From JAGPUQ01 sp050250395 (GTDB lineage Bacteria > Pseudomonadota > Gammaproteobacteria > Pseudomonadales > Porticoccaceae), in contig JBFWOQ010000003.1 in assembly GCA_050250395.1 (NCBI GenBank), positions 1-64,000 of the forward strand: a stretch of DNA of 64,000 bases. The letters run 5' to 3'. Positions 43,901 through 53,545 of this stretch are shown in pieces. The notes beneath the pieces are model-generated. The model was not told where the DNA came from. It saw only the letters and a program-made list of their open reading frames with translations, and searched no databases. The position numbers were made by a program, and so were the translations under genes. Position 1 is the stretch's first letter. Each line of letters opens with the position of its first letter.

Positions 43901-44681
43901 CACCCAGGCGCGCGAGCTGTTTGCCGATGCCGAGGCGATGCTGAAAAAACTGATCGCGGAGGCGCGCCTCAAGGCCAATGGCGTGATCGGCCTGTGGCCC
44001 GCCAACCGCATCGGCGCCGACGACATCGCCGTCTACGCGGATGAATCCCGTGCGCGGACCCTGGCCACCCTGCACCACATCCGCCAGCAGTCGGTCCCCA
44101 ATACCGACGCGGACCCGCTGCTGTCGCTGGCGGACTTCATCGCCCCGCTGGAGAGCGGCGTCACCGACTATATCGGCGCCTTCGCGGTCACCACCGGAAT
44201 CAACGCCGACGCCATCGCCGCCGAATACCAGGGCGCGGGCGACGACTACAACGCCATCATGGTCAAGGCCCTGGCCGATCGCCTCGCCGAGTCCTTTGCC
44301 GAACACCTGCACCGCCGGGTGCGACGGGAGTTCTGGGGTTACGCCGCCGACGAGGCGCTGGACAACGAGGCACTGATCCGCGAGCAATACCGCGGTATCC
44401 GGCCCGCGCCCGGCTATCCCGCGTGCCCGGATCACACCGAGAAGCGCGCCCTGTTTGCACTGCTCGACGCGCAAAGGAATACCGGCATCGAGCTCACCGA
44501 AAACTGGGCCATGCACCCGGCGGCGGCGGTCAGCGGCTGGTATTTTTCGCATCCCGAGGCGCGCTACTTCAACGCGGGCAAGTTGCAGCCGGATCAGGCC
44601 GAGGATCTGGCGCGGCGCAAGGGCATCGCGCTGGCAGAGCTGGAGCGGGAACTGAACGCAGTACTGGGCTACGATCCCTGA
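40977..44681 (+). CDS. metH: Cobalamin-dependent methionine synthase
   Basis: A 1234-residue, four-module enzyme. The homocysteine domain has Zn ligands in GGCCGTTPEHI near residue 313. The pterin domain is seen in INMDEGMLDSVAAM. The cobalamin domain has DVHDIGKNIVGVVL near 761, whose His is the lower ligand of B12. The C-terminal activation domain has GYPACPDHTEK and the SAM-binding region. The length and order are standard. It methylates homocysteine with methyltetrahydrofolate. No full-size cobalamin riboswitch fits in the short leader. A MITE-like element begins just after the stop. Confidence 0.97.
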   Translation: MPADRSQRISALHSAARERILMLDGAMGTMIQRHRLQEADFRGERFADWPQPLGGNNDLLVLTQPAIIRDIHWAYLDAGADIIETNTFNSTAPSQADYGAQALVPELNLAAARIAREAADAMTARTPERPRWVAGVLGPTSRTASISPDVNDPAARNTSFDELAEAYREATRALIEGGVDIVMIETVFDTLNAKAAIFAVGDVYRELGVELPLMISGTITDASGRTLSGQTAGAFWISVAHARPFAIGLNCALGAQQLRPHVEALAKLCPTLVSAHPNAGLPNAFGEYDETAAETAAILAEFAQSGLINIVGGCCGTTPEHIRAIAGAVTRQPPRPVPAPRDACFLAGLEPFVIDADSLFVNVGERCNITGSARFKRLITTGDYTAALAVALDQVENGAQIIDINMDEGMLDSVAAMSTFLRLIASEPDISRVPIMVDSSKWEVIEAGLKQIQGKPLVNSISLKEGEAAFIRQAQLCQRLGAAVVVMAFDEDGQADTLARRIAICTRSHEILVDRLGFSPHDIVFDPNVFAVATGLEEHNHYAVDFIEAARWIRANLPGCGISGGVSNVSFSFRGNDRVREAIHSVFLYHAIAAGMSMGIVNAGQLAVYDELPAELRDAVEDVILDRNPRGTENLLAIAQKYRGDGSAPEAREDPAWREWPVNQRLEHALVKGITLYIEEDTEAARREAERPLDVIEGPLMDGMNVVGDLFGAGKMFLPQVVKSARVMKQAVAYLQPYLEAAKSGTARANGRVLMATVKGDVHDIGKNIVGVVLQCNNYEVIDLGVMVPAERILETARERQVDIIGLSGLITPSLDEMVHVASEMERQGMNLPLLIGGATTSKAHTAVRIEPRYQRGPTVYVPDASRAVGVVSQLLSPAQNADYCADIRREYVDVRERTGARRPRPTLPYASAVARALKLDWTHYQPPRPRQLGVQVFADYPLAELIDTMDWTPFFITWDLVGKYPKIFDDPVVGTQARELFADAEAMLKKLIAEARLKANGVIGLWPANRIGADDIAVYADESRARTLATLHHIRQQSVPNTDADPLLSLADFIAPLESGVTDYIGAFAVTTGINADAIAAEYQGAGDDYNAIMVKALADRLAESFAEHLHRRVRREFWGYAADEALDNEALIREQYRGIRPAPGYPACPDHTEKRALFALLDAQRNTGIELTENWAMHPAAAVSGWYFSHPEARYFNAGKLQPDQAEDLARRKGIALAELERELNAVLGYDP

Positions 44682-44692
44682 TGGGCCGCAAC

Positions 44693-44839
44693 TAGCAGCT
44701 TGTTGAAAAACTGCTGCGGCAGCCATTTGCTTCGTTGCGCGGTGCTCGCTCCCTCGCCTATCTATCTGATATGTCTCGGTCGCTGCGCGCCGTGCGCCTC
44801 GCATCTGGCCGCCTCGCGACGCTTTTCAACAAGCTGCTA
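44693..44839. repeat. MITE-like repeat, family 2, intact copy
   Basis: A 147-bp element with perfect 17-bp inverted ends, TAGCAGCTTGTTGAAAA and TTTTCAACAAGCTGCTA. The interior contains CTCGCTCCCTCGCC and CTCGGTCGCTGCGCGCCG and is nearly identical to that of 18671-18812. There is no open frame. It starts 12 bp after the metH stop and ends 14 bp before the DUF2970 gene. Confidence 0.88.
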
Positions 44840-44852
44840 ATGGGAGCACGTC

Positions 44853-45074
44853 ATGACGGATGAAGAAAGCGGGCAAGGCGACAAAACTCCGGGAAAACCC
44901 GGCTTTTTAAGCATCGTTTTGAGCACGCTGGCAGCGGCCATCGGCGTGCAGAGCAGCAAGAATCGCGAACGGGATTTCACCCAGGGCAGCCCGCTCGCGT
45001 TCATCGCGGCCGGAATCATCTTTACCGTGCTGTTTATCCTCACCGTCGTCACGGTGGTGCAGTTGGTGCTTTAA
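44853..45074 (+). CDS. DUF2970 small membrane protein
   Basis: A 73-residue protein with the DUF2970 core, recognisable from AAAIGVQSSKNRERDF, followed by one transmembrane helix (FIAAGIIFTVLFILTVVTVV). In several gammaproteobacteria it sits beside metH or cysI, as here. The function is unknown. The ATG has GGGAG at 6-nt spacing, and that ribosome binding site lies just beyond the end of the repeat element. Confidence 0.8.
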   Translation: MTDEESGQGDKTPGKPGFLSIVLSTLAAAIGVQSSKNRERDFTQGSPLAFIAAGIIFTVLFILTVVTVVQLVL

Positions 45075-45124
45075 CAGAGATCTGCCCGCGCCGGCAACGG
45101 AAGATCAGCCGCAGCCGTCGACCC

Positions 45125-45238
45125 TCAGCCTTGGCTGCTCACCCAGAGTACAGCGGCCAATACCGCAATGGTGATGATGGCCAGGGTTGCGATGGCGTCC
45201 GCCATGCCGTCACGATCTTTGGGCTGTTCTATGCTCAT
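45125..45238 (-). CDS. 37-residue single-pass membrane microprotein
   Basis: The frame reads MSIEQPKDRDGMADAIATLA and continues into a hydrophobic helix (IITIAVLAAVLWVSS) ending in QG. A charged N-terminus and one transmembrane segment make a typical bacterial small membrane protein. GGAG lies 9 nt before the ATG. It faces away from cysI and converges with DUF2970. No family is recognised; the evidence is the coherent topology and ribosome binding site, not homology. Confidence 0.6.
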   Translation of the reverse strand: MSIEQPKDRDGMADAIATLAIITIAVLAAVLWVSSQG

Positions 45239-45443
45239 TGGCGGTACTCCGGTTCGTAATAGCAAGGGTCAGGGGGTGTCGAGCGCGCGCATTCTAGCAA
45301 TCCTTGGCGACACCGTGGGAAGGGGGTTGGCAAGGACCGATGGCTTATGCATTTTTGCCTTTGAGTTATAAGAAATCAGTTTTTTACGACAATCTGGCGG
45401 CGGGCTAAAATTCGCGCCCGAATCCAGCCCTTGCAGCATCGCC

Positions 45444-47091
<1,648 letters not shown>

Positions 47092-47108
<17 letters not shown>

Positions 47109-47562
47109 AGCGGGAAATTTGGTCGTCGATGCCTGGCGACGCTTCGACGGCGACGGGGCGCGGCTGGTGGGTGGCGACGCCCTGTTGTTTCCTCTCCCCG
47201 TCTGGCTGGCGCAGCGCGACGCCCTCCTCGCCCGCGATGCGGCCCGCACCGGCCTCTGGCTGAATGGCGACGTGGAGCCCGAGCAAATCGCCGCCGATAT
47301 CCACCGCTTTGGCTGCATCGCGGTCCATTTTCCCGCTTTCATGGACGGGCGCGGTTTCTCCTGCGGGCGTCTGCTGCGGGAGCGCTACGGATTTCGCGGC
47401 GAGCTGCGGGCCGTCGGCGATATCTTCGTCGATCAGTTGCATTTCCTGCGGCGCTGCGGATTCGATGCCTTTGAGCTGCCGGATGGCACCGCGCTAGATG
47501 TCGCGCGCAACTGTCTGGAGGCCTTCAGCGTTCACTACCAGGTTGCCTGCGATCCCGCCTGA
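47092..47562 (+). CDS. DUF934 protein (sulfite reductase partner)
   Basis: A 156-residue protein of the DUF934 family: the N-terminal AGNLVVDAWRRF, central RFGCIAVHFPAFMDGRGF and GRLLRERYGFRGELRAVGDI, which is the conserved stretch. It is nearly always found just after this type of cysI, with which it overlaps by 17 bp, so a role in electron supply or assembly of sulfite reductase is inferred from context. The biochemical function is not established to my knowledge. Confidence 0.85.
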
Positions 47563-47594
47563 AGGCATCACCGGAGTTTCCCGAACCCCTTGCC

Positions 47595-47642
47595 GTTGCG
47601 GCACCTGGTCATTGCGGCACCTTGTCATTGGGGCACAATGGC
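47595..47642. repeat. Three 16-bp tandem repeats at the antiporter gene start
   Basis: GTTGCGGCACCTGGTC, ATTGCGGCACCTTGTC and ATTGGGGCACAATGGC are three consecutive 16-bp units. The third contains the proposed ATG of the antiporter gene. Copy-number change would alter the leader. Confidence 0.6.
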
Positions 47643-48837
47643 AAGGCACGGACCCGGTGATGCAGAGTTGAACGACGCCGTATTCCATTCTTTTTTCCTG
47701 ATTTTCTGTGGCGCCGCCGTGCTGGCCACGGTCGCGCTCTACGGCCGTCAGCCGCTGCTGGTTGCCTATATCGCGCTCGGCGCCCTGCTCGGCCCATCGG
47801 GTTTCGGACTCATCCCCGACGTGGCGCTGATCACCGATATCTCCCACATCGGGATCATCTTCCTGCTGTTTCTGCTCGGCCTGGACATGCAGCCCGCGGC
47901 ACTGGCGCGGGTGTTCCGGCAGATCACTCACGTCGCCGTCATCAGCTCGCTGCTCTTCGCGGCGGCCGGCTACGGGATCGCGCGCGCCTTTGCTTTCGCG
48001 CCCATCGAGGCCCTGATCATCGGGGCGGCCATGATGTTTTCGAGCACCATCATCGGCATCAAGCTGTTGCCGACCACGGTGCTGCATCACCGCCCCATCG
48101 GCGAGCTCATGGTGGGCATGCTGCTGTTGCAGGATTTTCTGGCGATCATTCTGCTGCTGGTGCTGGGCGGGATCGACGTCGGAGGGATCGATGCCGGCCG
48201 CATTGCCGGCACGCTGTTGGCCCTGCCGCTGGTGGCGGCCGGTTCCGCGCTGGCGGTACGGTTTCTGATTTTGAAGCTCTTCGCGCGCTACGACCGCATG
48301 GCGGAATACATGTTTCTGCTCGCCATTGGCTGGTGTCTGGGTGTCGCCGAGCTGTCCCATCAGCTCGGCTTGTCGCGGGAGATCGGTGCCTTTATCGCGG
48401 GGATCAGCGTCGCCACCAGCCCCATATCCCAGCATATCGCGCTGTCGCTGAAGCCTTTGCGGGATTTCTTCCTCGTACTGTTTTTCTTCACGATCGGGGC
48501 GCGGTTCGACCTGGGATTGTTGCGCGAGATCGCACTGCCGTCCCTGGTGCTCGGCGGTGGGATGTTGCTGCTCAAGCCCGTCGCCTTTCGTTTTCTGCTG
48601 CGGGGACGGGGGGAACGAGCGCGAAACCTGGGCTGGGATCTGGGCTGTCGTCTGGGACAAAGCAGCGAGTTTTCGCTGCTGGTGGCCTATCTGGCGGCGG
48701 GACTCGGTTTGATCGGCAATGCCGCCTCGCACTTGATTCAGGCCGCGACCATTCTGACTTTCCTGATTTCCAGCTACATCGTGGTGCTCAATTTCCCCAA
48801 CCCCATCGCGATCCACGACAGGTTGCGACGCGACTGA
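47638..48837 (+). CDS. CPA2-family monovalent cation:proton antiporter
   Basis: About 400 residues with a dozen hydrophobic helices of the Na_H_Exchanger/KefB type. LGALLGPSGFGLIPD and LLFLLGLDMQPAAL are in the first third, a MMFSSTIIGIKLLP motif in the core, and FFFTIGARFDLGLL near the end. There is no TrkA-N regulatory domain, so it is a short KefB-like form. It probably exchanges K+ or Na+ for protons across the inner membrane. Start choice is uncertain: the frame opens at 47590, the ATG at 47638 is in the third tandem repeat, and a TTG before NDAVFHS is also possible. Confidence 0.85.
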   Translation: MARHGPGDAELNDAVFHSFFLIFCGAAVLATVALYGRQPLLVAYIALGALLGPSGFGLIPDVALITDISHIGIIFLLFLLGLDMQPAALARVFRQITHVAVISSLLFAAAGYGIARAFAFAPIEALIIGAAMMFSSTIIGIKLLPTTVLHHRPIGELMVGMLLLQDFLAIILLLVLGGIDVGGIDAGRIAGTLLALPLVAAGSALAVRFLILKLFARYDRMAEYMFLLAIGWCLGVAELSHQLGLSREIGAFIAGISVATSPISQHIALSLKPLRDFFLVLFFFTIGARFDLGLLREIALPSLVLGGGMLLLKPVAFRFLLRGRGERARNLGWDLGCRLGQSSEFSLLVAYLAAGLGLIGNAASHLIQAATILTFLISSYIVVLNFPNPIAIHDRLRRD

Positions 48838-48844
48838 AACCGTC

Positions 48845-49870
48845 TCACACCGGCAATTGAGGTTCGCGCTCGCCGTCCCACCAACTGCGCAGCCGCTGGG
48901 CCAGCCGCATTTCCACGGTTATCCCCAGCCGTTCCAGCAGTGTTTTGTCGGTAATGTAGCAGAGCTCGTAGATATCCGCCGTCGCCAGTTGCGCGTTGAG
49001 GTATTCGTCGCTGGTCGCCAGTTTGTCCACCAGGCCCAGTGCCAACGCCTGGGTGCCGAACCAAACCTCGCCAGTGGAAATCGTCTTGATGTCCAGTCCC
49101 GGTCGGTGCGCAGCCACATGGTCCTTGAATAATTCGTGAGTGGCGTCGAGATCGCGTTGGAATTTCTCGCGTCCCGCCGGTGCGTTCTCGCCCAGCACCG
49201 TCAGCGTGCGCTTGTATTCACCGGCGGTGAGTAATTCGACGTCGATGTCGTGACGCTTGAGCAGACGATGGACGTTGGGGATCTGGGCCATGACGCCAAT
49301 GGAACCCAGTACCGCGAAGGGTGCCGCGAGGATGGTGCCGGCGACACAGGCCATCATGTAGCCGCCACTGGCCGCCACCTTGTCGACACAGACCGTGAGT
49401 GGAATCCCGGCCTTGGCGATACGATCCAGTTGGCTCGCCGCAAGCCCATAGGCATGCACCATTCCGCCGCCACTTTCGAGCCGCACGACAACTTCGTCGC
49501 CGGCGCGGGCACGCAACAAGGCGGCAGTGATCTCCTCGCGTAGCCGATCGACCGCGGAAGCGCGCAGATCGCCGTGAAAATCGAGCACGAAGATGCGGCG
49601 CCGGCTGTCGTCCGGTTGCTTCGACTGCTTGCGCAAACGGCGTCGCTCGCGCTTGATCGATTTGTGTGCCGCCGTTGGCGCCAGCGCGATATCAATCGCT
49701 TCGCCCAGCTCCCGCACCCCGGCGCTGAAGTCGCGCACCTCCAGGCGCCCCCGGTGCGCTGAGCGCGCTTTGCGTGCGAACACCGCAATCGTCCCCAGAC
49801 ATACGGCGAATGCGAGCAACAGAGTCAGTGTCTTCGCCAAAAACAGGGAGTATTCCGCTGCCCACTCCAA
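48845..49870 (-). CDS. sohB: SohB-type inner-membrane S49 peptidase
   Basis: A 341-residue signal peptide peptidase-like enzyme. It has one N-terminal membrane helix (LAKTLTLLLAFAVCLGTIAV), a charged linker and a SppA-type catalytic core, with Ser168 in DKVAASGGYMMA and Lys220 in TAGEYKRTL forming the Ser/Lys dyad. SohB was first known as a multicopy suppressor of degP loss. It is convergent with the antiporter gene, with 7 bp between stops. The protein is full length. Confidence 0.92.
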   Translation of the reverse strand: MEWAAEYSLFLAKTLTLLLAFAVCLGTIAVFARKARSAHRGRLEVRDFSAGVRELGEAIDIALAPTAAHKSIKRERRRLRKQSKQPDDSRRRIFVLDFHGDLRASAVDRLREEITAALLRARAGDEVVVRLESGGGMVHAYGLAASQLDRIAKAGIPLTVCVDKVAASGGYMMACVAGTILAAPFAVLGSIGVMAQIPNVHRLLKRHDIDVELLTAGEYKRTLTVLGENAPAGREKFQRDLDATHELFKDHVAAHRPGLDIKTISTGEVWFGTQALALGLVDKLATSDEYLNAQLATADIYELCYITDKTLLERLGITVEMRLAQRLRSWWDGEREPQLPV

Positions 49871-49897
49871 TTCTTTATCCTCGTTCAGCGTCCACTA

Positions 49898-50542
49898 TCA
49901 GTGTCCAGAGTCAGCGACCGACAGGCGTCCTTCCGCATCGATGCGAATTTCGTACGAGGCGCCATCCCGCACCGAAATGGCGGTTGTTGCCGTCTCGCCA
50001 ACCTGTATCAGCCCCCGCAGTCGCGGCAGCCGTGCCAACCAGCGCCAGACGTCCAGCAGGCCCTCGGGATCGCCGATCTCCACCGTGTCATACCGCGGCA
50101 ATGCGTCGCCGGATTGCGCAAGGGCCGCGTAGAAATGGCGGTTCCGGTACAGGTGGACGGGACACCAGGGCAGCACGCAGCGGATGGTCTGTATATCCAG
50201 AATCCAGTGATTCCCGCCCAGATCGACATCGCGAGCCACACCGCCGCGAGTTGCAGCATGTACGCGGTAACCATCCCGCCCAGGGTCGGTCGCCCTCGGA
50301 TCGGGAGTCTGCCGATCGATCTTGACCGTGGCAATCACGACGCCTGGGACAAGGCTCTGGTAACGCCCGAAATCCGCGGCCGCAAGCAGGGTCAGGACGC
50401 TCGCCGCCACCAGACCGATCCAGCCGATCGCCCATGCCAGCGCCCGCAGGCTGCCCGGCTGCCGCCACAGCATCCAGAGCGCCACAAATGCCGATAGGAT
50501 TCCCAGACCATACAGCAGCCATTGCGGGACATTGATGGCCAT
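49898..50542 (-). CDS. Uncharacterised membrane-anchored protein
   Basis: A 214-residue protein with two N-terminal transmembrane helices (VPQWLLYGLGILSAFVALWM and a second at about residues 30-55), followed by a periplasmic or cytosolic domain with strands around VVIATVKIDRQTPDPR and HWILDIQTIRCVLPWCPVH. I do not recognise a firm family; related proteins near sohB in pseudomonads are sometimes labelled as efflux components without evidence. It lies 27 bp before sohB on the same strand and may be co-transcribed with it. Confidence 0.6.
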   Translation of the reverse strand: MAINVPQWLLYGLGILSAFVALWMLWRQPGSLRALAWAIGWIGLVAASVLTLLAAADFGRYQSLVPGVVIATVKIDRQTPDPRATDPGRDGYRVHAATRGGVARDVDLGGNHWILDIQTIRCVLPWCPVHLYRNRHFYAALAQSGDALPRYDTVEIGDPEGLLDVWRWLARLPRLRGLIQVGETATTAISVRDGASYEIRIDAEGRLSVADSGH

Positions 50543-50594
50543 GACACTCAACCAGCCCGCGGCGGGATGGCAAACTGCCGTGCTATCAGCGTCA

Positions 50595-52262
50595 TCAGAA
50601 ACTCAATGCAGACACGCATTCACGGGCCGTTCGCAGCGCCGCGCCACTTTCCCCGGCGCCGAACCGCACAGCGTGCAGATAGATTTCCAGGCTGACCACC
50701 ATATCGGCAAAATGCTCGATATTGCGCGAGCGGTCATTGAGGCCAAGGGCCGGATGATAGCGACTTGTCTGCAGAAACTCCCAGCCGCGGGCAAAAACTG
50801 CCTCTAGGGCTGCATCGTCCAGCATGATCGCGCAGGCCTTGAGAGCGAGAAAGTCCGCCTCGATTTCCTCCCAGCCTTCGTCCGTGAGCACACCGTCCTG
50901 AAGCACCTCAAGCAATGCCTTGGCTTTCGATAGCACCGCACTGGCGCCGATCACGACGCCGTTGCGAGCCGTTTTCAGCAAGCTCGCCTGAAGGATCTCA
51001 TCCAGTGATCGGCTGCTCCAGGCGGCAAGGTCGGCGCGATCCGGATTGCTGCCGGCAAAATCCACGATCGCACAATCCAGATAGAGGATCGAATCGGCGT
51101 ACTCCTGCAATTCCGCACTGGTGGGTGATCGCGACTGGTCGAGCGCCTGCTGCAACGTATCGCCATGGCGCTCGAAGCGCGCCACCAGATTCTCGAGACC
51201 GACTTCGTGGGCACGGCGCGCCACCGCGACGCAATCCTCCTGCATGCCCTGCACCAGGGTCGGCGGCAGTAGGTCGTCTTCCTGGGAAAGATCGAGTGCA
51301 CTGCGCAAGCGAACCATGCGCGCAGCCAGTTCATCCAGTGGCCAGGCCACCTGCCCCCCGTCGCGGCCGAATGCCTTGACGCGGATGGCCTCCAGTTCGG
51401 CATCGTCGAAATCCAGCTCGGGAACCGGCAGTCTGGCCTCCCGGCCGGCCCTCCCGCTCGACAGGGACAGCAGGGCGAGAAAGGCACGCCAGAGTCCTTC
51501 GGGATAGGGATTGCCGGTAGGGCCGGTACGAATGCCGGCAAAGGTACGCAACTGCTTTTCCACGGCAGCGAGCAGACGAGCGCGATCCGGCCGAAGGAGC
51601 AAGGCGCCGTTTGCAAAATTCTCGAGCACCCCGTGCAACGCGGTCCAGTAATCTCGCTCGGACCCGACTTCCGCGAGCCGCGCCAATCGCTCGACGCTGC
51701 GCATGAGAATTTCGTAGCCTTGGGCGCGATTTACCCCTTTCAAGACACTGACCAGCCCGAGTTGGTACAGGTGGAGGATACGCTTGAGATCCTCGGAAGC
51801 GACAGCCGCGGAAAGATTATCCGCGCCGACCCGGAACGCGGGCCAGTCGATTCCGAACAGAACCTGGTACTCGTAGACCGGCGGCTTGTTCCGAAAGGTG
51901 CGCACGGCGGTAATCTCGGGAATCAGCAGGCAGGGGTTGTCGCGCCGACTGCGCACCAGATAGTCCAGTAACCCGGGGATCACCACGAGTGCTTCACCGA
52001 GCACCTGGCGCAGGTCATGCCAGGATGCCCCTTCCGCCAGCGTGTCTCGAACCGCCGCCTGGGCTTCATCGAGCAACACGCGCAACCCGTTGAGTTCGCA
52101 GATGACCGCCCCGCCCCAGAGATCGCGCGCCAAGGCCACAAAAGGTTCCGCCGTGCTGGCGTCGAGTTGCGCGATGGCCCCGATCACGCGCTCAGCCGCG
52201 CGCCGCAGCTCGCCGCCGCTGAGATCGACCACCTCGGAATGAAGTTTTTCTATCGCTGACAT
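50595..52262 (-). CDS. Large helical protein resembling the N-terminal region of ChpA/PilL-type kinases
   Basis: A 555-residue, mostly alpha-helical, soluble protein with no signal peptide. Two stretches, ICELNGLRVLLDEAQ and CLLIPEITAVRTFRNKPPV, plus the LHLYQLGLVSVLKG and LRILD-like spacing recall the non-catalytic N-terminal part of ChpA/PilL chemotaxis-like kinases that drive type IV pili. No HPt His motif, kinase or receiver domain follows. The evidence is pattern resemblance only. It is either a free-standing homologue of that region or a remnant. It precedes the 214-residue membrane protein gene by 52 bp. Confidence 0.5.
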   Translation of the reverse strand: MSAIEKLHSEVVDLSGGELRRAAERVIGAIAQLDASTAEPFVALARDLWGGAVICELNGLRVLLDEAQAAVRDTLAEGASWHDLRQVLGEALVVIPGLLDYLVRSRRDNPCLLIPEITAVRTFRNKPPVYEYQVLFGIDWPAFRVGADNLSAAVASEDLKRILHLYQLGLVSVLKGVNRAQGYEILMRSVERLARLAEVGSERDYWTALHGVLENFANGALLLRPDRARLLAAVEKQLRTFAGIRTGPTGNPYPEGLWRAFLALLSLSSGRAGREARLPVPELDFDDAELEAIRVKAFGRDGGQVAWPLDELAARMVRLRSALDLSQEDDLLPPTLVQGMQEDCVAVARRAHEVGLENLVARFERHGDTLQQALDQSRSPTSAELQEYADSILYLDCAIVDFAGSNPDRADLAAWSSRSLDEILQASLLKTARNGVVIGASAVLSKAKALLEVLQDGVLTDEGWEEIEADFLALKACAIMLDDAALEAVFARGWEFLQTSRYHPALGLNDRSRNIEHFADMVVSLEIYLHAVRFGAGESGAALRTARECVSALSF

Positions 52263-52446
52263 CGCATTCGCCGGTTTCGAGATTTCCTGCCTAACCTAGC
52301 AGAAGATAACGCGGGGCTCCATGAAAACCTTGCCACAGGGGGTGGAGCTTCTGGGTAATTCGCCATGCCGGTCACATCGCCCGCACAGTGTTACGTCGAT
52401 ACCCCGGCCATACCCGTCGTCGCCGGAGCACCCAGAGGGGCGCCGG

Positions 52447-53196
52447 TCACTGCCGCGAGCTTGGATCGGTAAACATTGCACTGGCGGAATCTTCCGGCCA
52501 CAGAGCACCCTCTTTACAGGCGCGTGCAATGGTGATCAGCCTCTCGCCATGCACCGCCAGCTCAGCGGCAGAGGCACCGATGACCCGCAAGGGCGGGCGG
52601 ATCCTGTCCAGCTTGCGGTGTCCTGACACACCGAGGGTCTGTGTGGCGGCATTGCCGTTGTCAAAGCTCAGGGCAACCTGGCCACCCGTCATGGCCAGAA
52701 AGACATTGGCCAGCAGCTCGGCGTCAAGCAGCGCTCCGTGCAGTTCGCGGTGACTGTTATCGATACCGTGCCGCTTGCACAGTGCGTCAAGACTGTTCTT
52801 TTGCCCCGGATGCAGCCGGCGCGCCATTTGCAGCGTATCGATCACCACGCGCCCGTGCTGAAGGGGGACTTGCCCCTGTTTCGCCAGCTCCAGCTCGCGA
52901 TTCAGAAAGCCCAGGTCAAACAGCGCATTGTGAATAATCAGATCGGCCGTCCCGAGAAACTCCATCAATTCGACGGCAATTTGCGCAAATCGCGGCTTGC
53001 CGATCAGATCGGCGGAACGGATCCCGTGAACACTCTCTGCGCCAGCATCGATGGCCCGTTCCGGGTCGAGATAATGATGAAAGTGACGGCCGGTAAGCTG
53101 GCGATTGATCAGCTCCACACAGCCGATCTCGATGATGCGATGTCCTTGATCGACCTCGATCCCCGTGGTCTCGGTGTCCAGTACGATCTGTCTCAC
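52447..53196 (-). CDS. dnaQ: DNA polymerase III epsilon subunit (3'-5' proofreading exonuclease)
   Basis: A 249-residue DEDDh exonuclease. Exo I is in IVLDTETTGIE, Exo II in IIHNALFDLGFLN, and Exo III with the histidine in ELHGALLDAELLANVFLAM. It proofreads replication errors in the Pol III core. It starts with GTG at 53196, directly after the stop of the rnhA remnant, preserving the rnhA-dnaQ order seen in many gammaproteobacteria. It is intact, with full length for the family. Confidence 0.95.
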   Translation of the reverse strand: MRQIVLDTETTGIEVDQGHRIIEIGCVELINRQLTGRHFHHYLDPERAIDAGAESVHGIRSADLIGKPRFAQIAVELMEFLGTADLIIHNALFDLGFLNRELELAKQGQVPLQHGRVVIDTLQMARRLHPGQKNSLDALCKRHGIDNSHRELHGALLDAELLANVFLAMTGGQVALSFDNGNAATQTLGVSGHRKLDRIRPPLRVIGASAAELAVHGERLITIARACKEGALWPEDSASAMFTDPSSRQ

Positions 53197-53534
53197 TCAG
53201 TCCTCCGGTTCGTCGATGCCCCGGTTCGCCAAGGCATCCGCCAGCTCATTCTCCCGGTGTCCTGCGTGTCTTTTGACCCCGCACCAGGAGTTTTGATGCC
53301 CTGACTCACATACTCCGAGTCGGTGGTCAAGCAGCTTGCTGCAAGGATAACTCACTGGCCTCCGCGAGGGCGGCCAGTCCCGCGATGGCCGCCCGCAACT
53401 CCGTCCGATTATGGGTCGCATGCCTTTCCGCGCCATGGCGAGTTCGCTCGTGGCCGCCGCAACGCGGCACTACACCCCAACCGCCGCGACCGGGATCCAC
53501 GGCAGACTCCATCGGTAAATATCGCTACATGCAT
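53197..53534 (-). pseudogene. rnhA: Degenerate ribonuclease HI gene
   Basis: Pieces of RNase HI occur in order but in different frames. MHVAIFTDGVC starts at 53534. A frame change then gives DPGRGGWGV and ATHNRTELRAAIAGLAAL, ending at a stop. A second frame gives LTTDSEYVSQGI, and a third gives GVKRHAGHRENELADALANR up to 53197. About 40 residues between the GI and VKRHAGH segments (the basic helix and handle region) are missing, leaving about 112 codons against roughly 150. This looks like true decay, not a single sequencing error, though assembly error cannot be excluded. Confidence 0.85.
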
Positions 53535-53545
53535 GGTAGCGGCGC

